Source of the DNA: Chamaesiphon sp.
GTDB taxonomy: Bacteria > Cyanobacteriota > Cyanobacteriia > Cyanobacteriales > Chamaesiphonaceae
Direction: 5' to 3'
Assembly (NCBI GenBank): GCA_026786125.1
Contig: JAJAYU010000360.1
Span: 1 to 6,161, forward strand
DNA: 6,161 nt
Made by a program: the position numbers and the translations under genes
Part shown: positions 3,730-6,161 of the stretch, one piece after another
Numbering within the stretch: position 1 is the first letter of the stretch
Layout of the letters: each line of letters begins with the position of its first letter
Notes under the pieces: generated by a model
The model's database searches: none
What the model was told of the DNA's origin: nothing
What the model saw: only the letters and a program-made list of their open reading frames with translations

Positions 3730-6161
3730 TTAACTTGCTGATAATGTATGATAAATCCCCCAAATCGCCATTGCTCTTAAATAGTGACTAGCGCGAAAAG
3801 TACCAGCAGAAGTAATCGCTTCGGGGGTTCTAAATTGCAATCCGTTAGTATATACCTGCTCAACGATCGTTTCAGCTAATTTCAATCCTTCATCCCGCAT
3901 TCCCATTTGGACTAAAAAGGCGGCAATCCCGAAATTAATCCCTGTCCACACTTCCAGCGGATGAGTATCCTTGGGATTCGATGGTGAACCGTCGATTTTG
4001 ACCCCATTGGCGGCTCCAAATTTACCACCTTGGAAATTGAGATAACAGGATTGATAGACAGTTTCTAGAGCAGTTTTAGCGCAATCTAGAGGCACGATAT
4101 CAGCTAGTCCAAGTAGCTTGGCATAGAATTGACCACATAGTTGATCGGCCATAACTACTTCGGAGCCGCTGCCAGTATCGATGCTGTAGTAACTACCATT
4201 CCAGAGTTGTGCCTGATAAATGGGTTTGGCATCGTCTAACCAAGCTTGATATTGAGGGATGATTTCGGCAGGATTGGGGGTGAGTGGTGCGTGATATTGT
4301 TGGGTAAGAATTTGACCGATCGAGATCGCTGCTTCCAATGCAGCCAACCATAAGCCACCGCAGTAGGCACTAATGCCTTGGAGCCGCCAATCATCGAAGG
4401 TTTGATCTGGTGCGCCGGAGTTTTCAATCATCCCATCGTTGTCGAGATCGAATTGCTTGAGATAGGTAAGGGTATCGACAATTGCACTCCAACATTCAGC
4501 TAGAAATTCAACATCGGTTTTGCCTGTAAATACGTAAGCGCGGTAAACTTGCAAGACAAAATCACTACCCAAATCTTTCCAGAGATTGCAATCTTGATAG
4601 CAGGTATAGTTTGTCTTTTCCCAGGGATGTTCGTTCGGTGCACCGAGATCGTGGGGGGTGGCATGGAGGGTTTTACGGGGTGCCATCATCGCCGATTGAT
4701 CGACATTTTGGGGACGATCTTCATAGCCGAATGCGGTTTGGACGTAGTAGCCAATTAAGCGTTGATTGGTATCTTCGGTGGGGATGGCGCGGGCGAAGGC
4801 AATTAGGATTGATTTTTCTAATTTCGGCCAGAGTAACAGTACTGAAAAAGAACCATATAAGCGGACATCTAAACTTTCATACCAGCGATAATCTAGGCAT
4901 TCTAACACCCCAAATTGACCGACGGGATCTCGATCGTCTGCGGCTGTCCAGAGTGTCCCCCCATCTGTGAGTAAATACAGCTCATTAAACAAAGCCATCT
5001 TGAACCAATCAGGTAGATCGGATTGATCGAGTATTGGTTGCTGCCAGTCGATAATCTGTTGTTGCCAAGTATCATAATGCTTGAGGGCAGTCCGCACCAT
5101 AGCCCAAGCATTTTCACCCGATCGACCAAAAAAATCGGTGTAGCGGCGATAATAATTTACGTCTTTACCAAACTCGGTAATCGGGAAATCCCAGGCGAGA
5201 ATAAACGGAATTTTTTTGGTTTGTCCAGGCTTGAGGGTGAAGCGAATGGTGATCGCTGCGGCAATTCTTTCGCCCTGTTTGGCAGGAGTTTCATCATCGA
5301 TATCAGGCAGGGAACCATCGGCTGCAAAACTATGCCACAGATCGCTACCATCACCGATCGGATTCCAACGCGAATGATAAAATACTTCTACACTCGGATT
5401 GGCAATACTGGCGATCGACCATTGCCCTTCACCTTCACTCGGTACGGCTGATTTGTGTGCTTTATCTAATAGACAACCAACCCGATAATTATCCACAATC
5501 CACTGATTGTAATTGCCCTCACTTTCACCGATCCGAGGTTGGTAATCATAAACTGGACTACCATCATCACGAATTTCGACTTTGCTCGATGGATTGGTAT
5601 TGGCAAACCAGCCGACAGTGTTTTCCCACGTCAGCATAATGCTGAGAGTGATCGGTTGATCTGTGGGGTTATGGGCTGTCCATTCAAATATAGCGATCGG
5701 ATAGGAAGTCTCTTGATAATTTTCTGCCCAAATTGGTGAGAACTGTTCGCAGGTTAATTGCGCCTGGAAGACGTTTTGATAGCTATACCAACTTCTGGGA
5801 TATAAAGCTTGATAAGTACCTGTTGATTGACCTGTTAGGGTCGTCTGAGGATAACATGCCCACCGACTTAAACTCCCATCTTCCGGTGCCACTGTAGACA
5901 TCCCATAAGCTTGCGCCCGATCCCCAGCTTGTTCAAAGACACTGAACTGGCAGGCACCCAGGTGCTTAAAGACATGTTCACCACCATCGATATGCCACAG
6001 ATTAAACTCGCCCCGATGAGATCTACCAATACATCCCGCCCCAAATCCGCCTAATGGCATCCCATGAAACGGTCCATCATCCAGATTGCTCTCATAGCGA
6101 ACTGTATACGGCTGCTGCCAATCTTGGTGAAACTGACGTTGCCAAGTAGCGGTCGGAATCG
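3730..6161 (-). CDS. GH116 glycoside hydrolase (GBA2-like beta-glucosidase/glucosylceramidase), start beyond the window
   Basis: This is a GH116 enzyme (former DUF608), a family of retaining beta-glucosidases and beta-xylosidases that includes human GBA2. The frame stays open past the ATG at 6058-6060 to the window edge, adding 33 codons (IPTATWQRQFH..., then SNLDDGPFHG) that match the family's N-terminus, so that ATG is not the start. The visible part is 809 residues, close to full length for cyanobacterial members. Numbering from the internal ATG, PLGGFGAGCIGR (2-13) opens the beta-sandwich domain. The (alpha/alpha)6 catalytic domain from about 345 carries the likely nucleophile E387 (codon 4900-4902) in VLECLDYRWYESLDVR, and the likely acid/base D556 (codon 4393-4395) in PDQTFDDW. 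SAYCGGLWLAALEA (564-577) and RASHYLRAMAIWG (756-768) are family blocks. With so little N-terminus missing, a signal peptide is unlikely and a cytoplasmic enzyme likely. The substrate is not evident. It may share a transcript with the LRR kinase downstream. Confidence 0.93.
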   Translation of the reverse strand, partial: IPTATWQRQFHQDWQQPYTVRYESNLDDGPFHGMPLGGFGAGCIGRSHRGEFNLWHIDGGEHVFKHLGACQFSVFEQAGDRAQAYGMSTVAPEDGSLSRWACYPQTTLTGQSTGTYQALYPRSWYSYQNVFQAQLTCEQFSPIWAENYQETSYPIAIFEWTAHNPTDQPITLSIMLTWENTVGWFANTNPSSKVEIRDDGSPVYDYQPRIGESEGNYNQWIVDNYRVGCLLDKAHKSAVPSEGEGQWSIASIANPSVEVFYHSRWNPIGDGSDLWHSFAADGSLPDIDDETPAKQGERIAAAITIRFTLKPGQTKKIPFILAWDFPITEFGKDVNYYRRYTDFFGRSGENAWAMVRTALKHYDTWQQQIIDWQQPILDQSDLPDWFKMALFNELYLLTDGGTLWTAADDRDPVGQFGVLECLDYRWYESLDVRLYGSFSVLLLWPKLEKSILIAFARAIPTEDTNQRLIGYYVQTAFGYEDRPQNVDQSAMMAPRKTLHATPHDLGAPNEHPWEKTNYTCYQDCNLWKDLGSDFVLQVYRAYVFTGKTDVEFLAECWSAIVDTLTYLKQFDLDNDGMIENSGAPDQTFDDWRLQGISAYCGGLWLAALEAAISIGQILTQQYHAPLTPNPAEIIPQYQAWLDDAKPIYQAQLWNGSYYSIDTGSGSEVVMADQLCGQFYAKLLGLADIVPLDCAKTALETVYQSCYLNFQGGKFGAANGVKIDGSPSNPKDTHPLEVWTGINFGIAAFLVQMGMRDEGLKLAETIVEQVYTNGLQFRTPEAITSAGTFRASHYLRAMAIWGIYHTLSAS

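Noticed and set aside
5023..5451. 142-codon plus-strand open frame opposite GH116
   Set aside because: It is antisense to a well-conserved coding region and resembles no known protein; other open frames inside GH116 are the same kind of shadow.
6058..6060. ATG as the start of the GH116 gene
   Set aside because: The same frame continues upstream to the window edge with 33 family-like codons, so the true start lies outside.

Overview
The window looks like chromosomal DNA from a cyanobacterium. The hexamer CGATCG, the core of the cyanobacterial HIP1 repeat, occurs at least 13 times in 6.2 kb (about 1.5 expected by chance), and one full octamer GCGATCGC lies at 887-894. The three-domain S1 protein is the short cyanobacterial type. 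A heptamer tandem repeat at 46-73 and a strong CCCGAC/GTCGGG hairpin at 2289-2318 also fit cyanobacterial intergenic DNA. I cannot name the genus.

Layout, left to right. (1) 1-60: a hairpin and a short heptamer repeat that runs into the end of the first gene. (2) 61-969, minus: a membrane-anchored NodB/CE4 polysaccharide deacetylase. (3) 970-1375: a 406-bp divergent intergenic region with a perfect 9-bp dyad over a candidate deacetylase promoter, a candidate promoter for the S1 gene and a long S1 leader containing a palindrome. (4) 1376-2269, plus: a ribosomal protein S1 homolog (S1b type). (5) 2289-2318: a perfect 14-bp inverted repeat between convergent genes, a likely two-way terminator. 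(6) 2325-3665, minus: a leucine-rich-repeat protein kinase whose reading frame is cut by one in-frame TAA at 3429-3431. (7) 3666-3729: an AT-rich spacer. (8) 3730 to the right edge, minus: a GH116 (GBA2-like, former DUF608) glycoside hydrolase whose reading frame runs off the window.

The genes do not form an obvious single pathway. The deacetylase acts on envelope polysaccharide or peptidoglycan, S1 is a translation or RNA-binding factor, and the LRR kinase and GH116 enzyme share a strand with a 64-bp gap and may be co-transcribed. I found no CRISPR array, tRNA, rRNA, transposase or phage gene, and no clearly new multi-gene system. The observation most worth following is the internal stop in the LRR kinase: the 23-residue repeat register and the kinase catalytic residues are intact on both sides, so this is either a very recent nonsense mutation, a sequencing error, or a gene expressed by readthrough or as two pieces.
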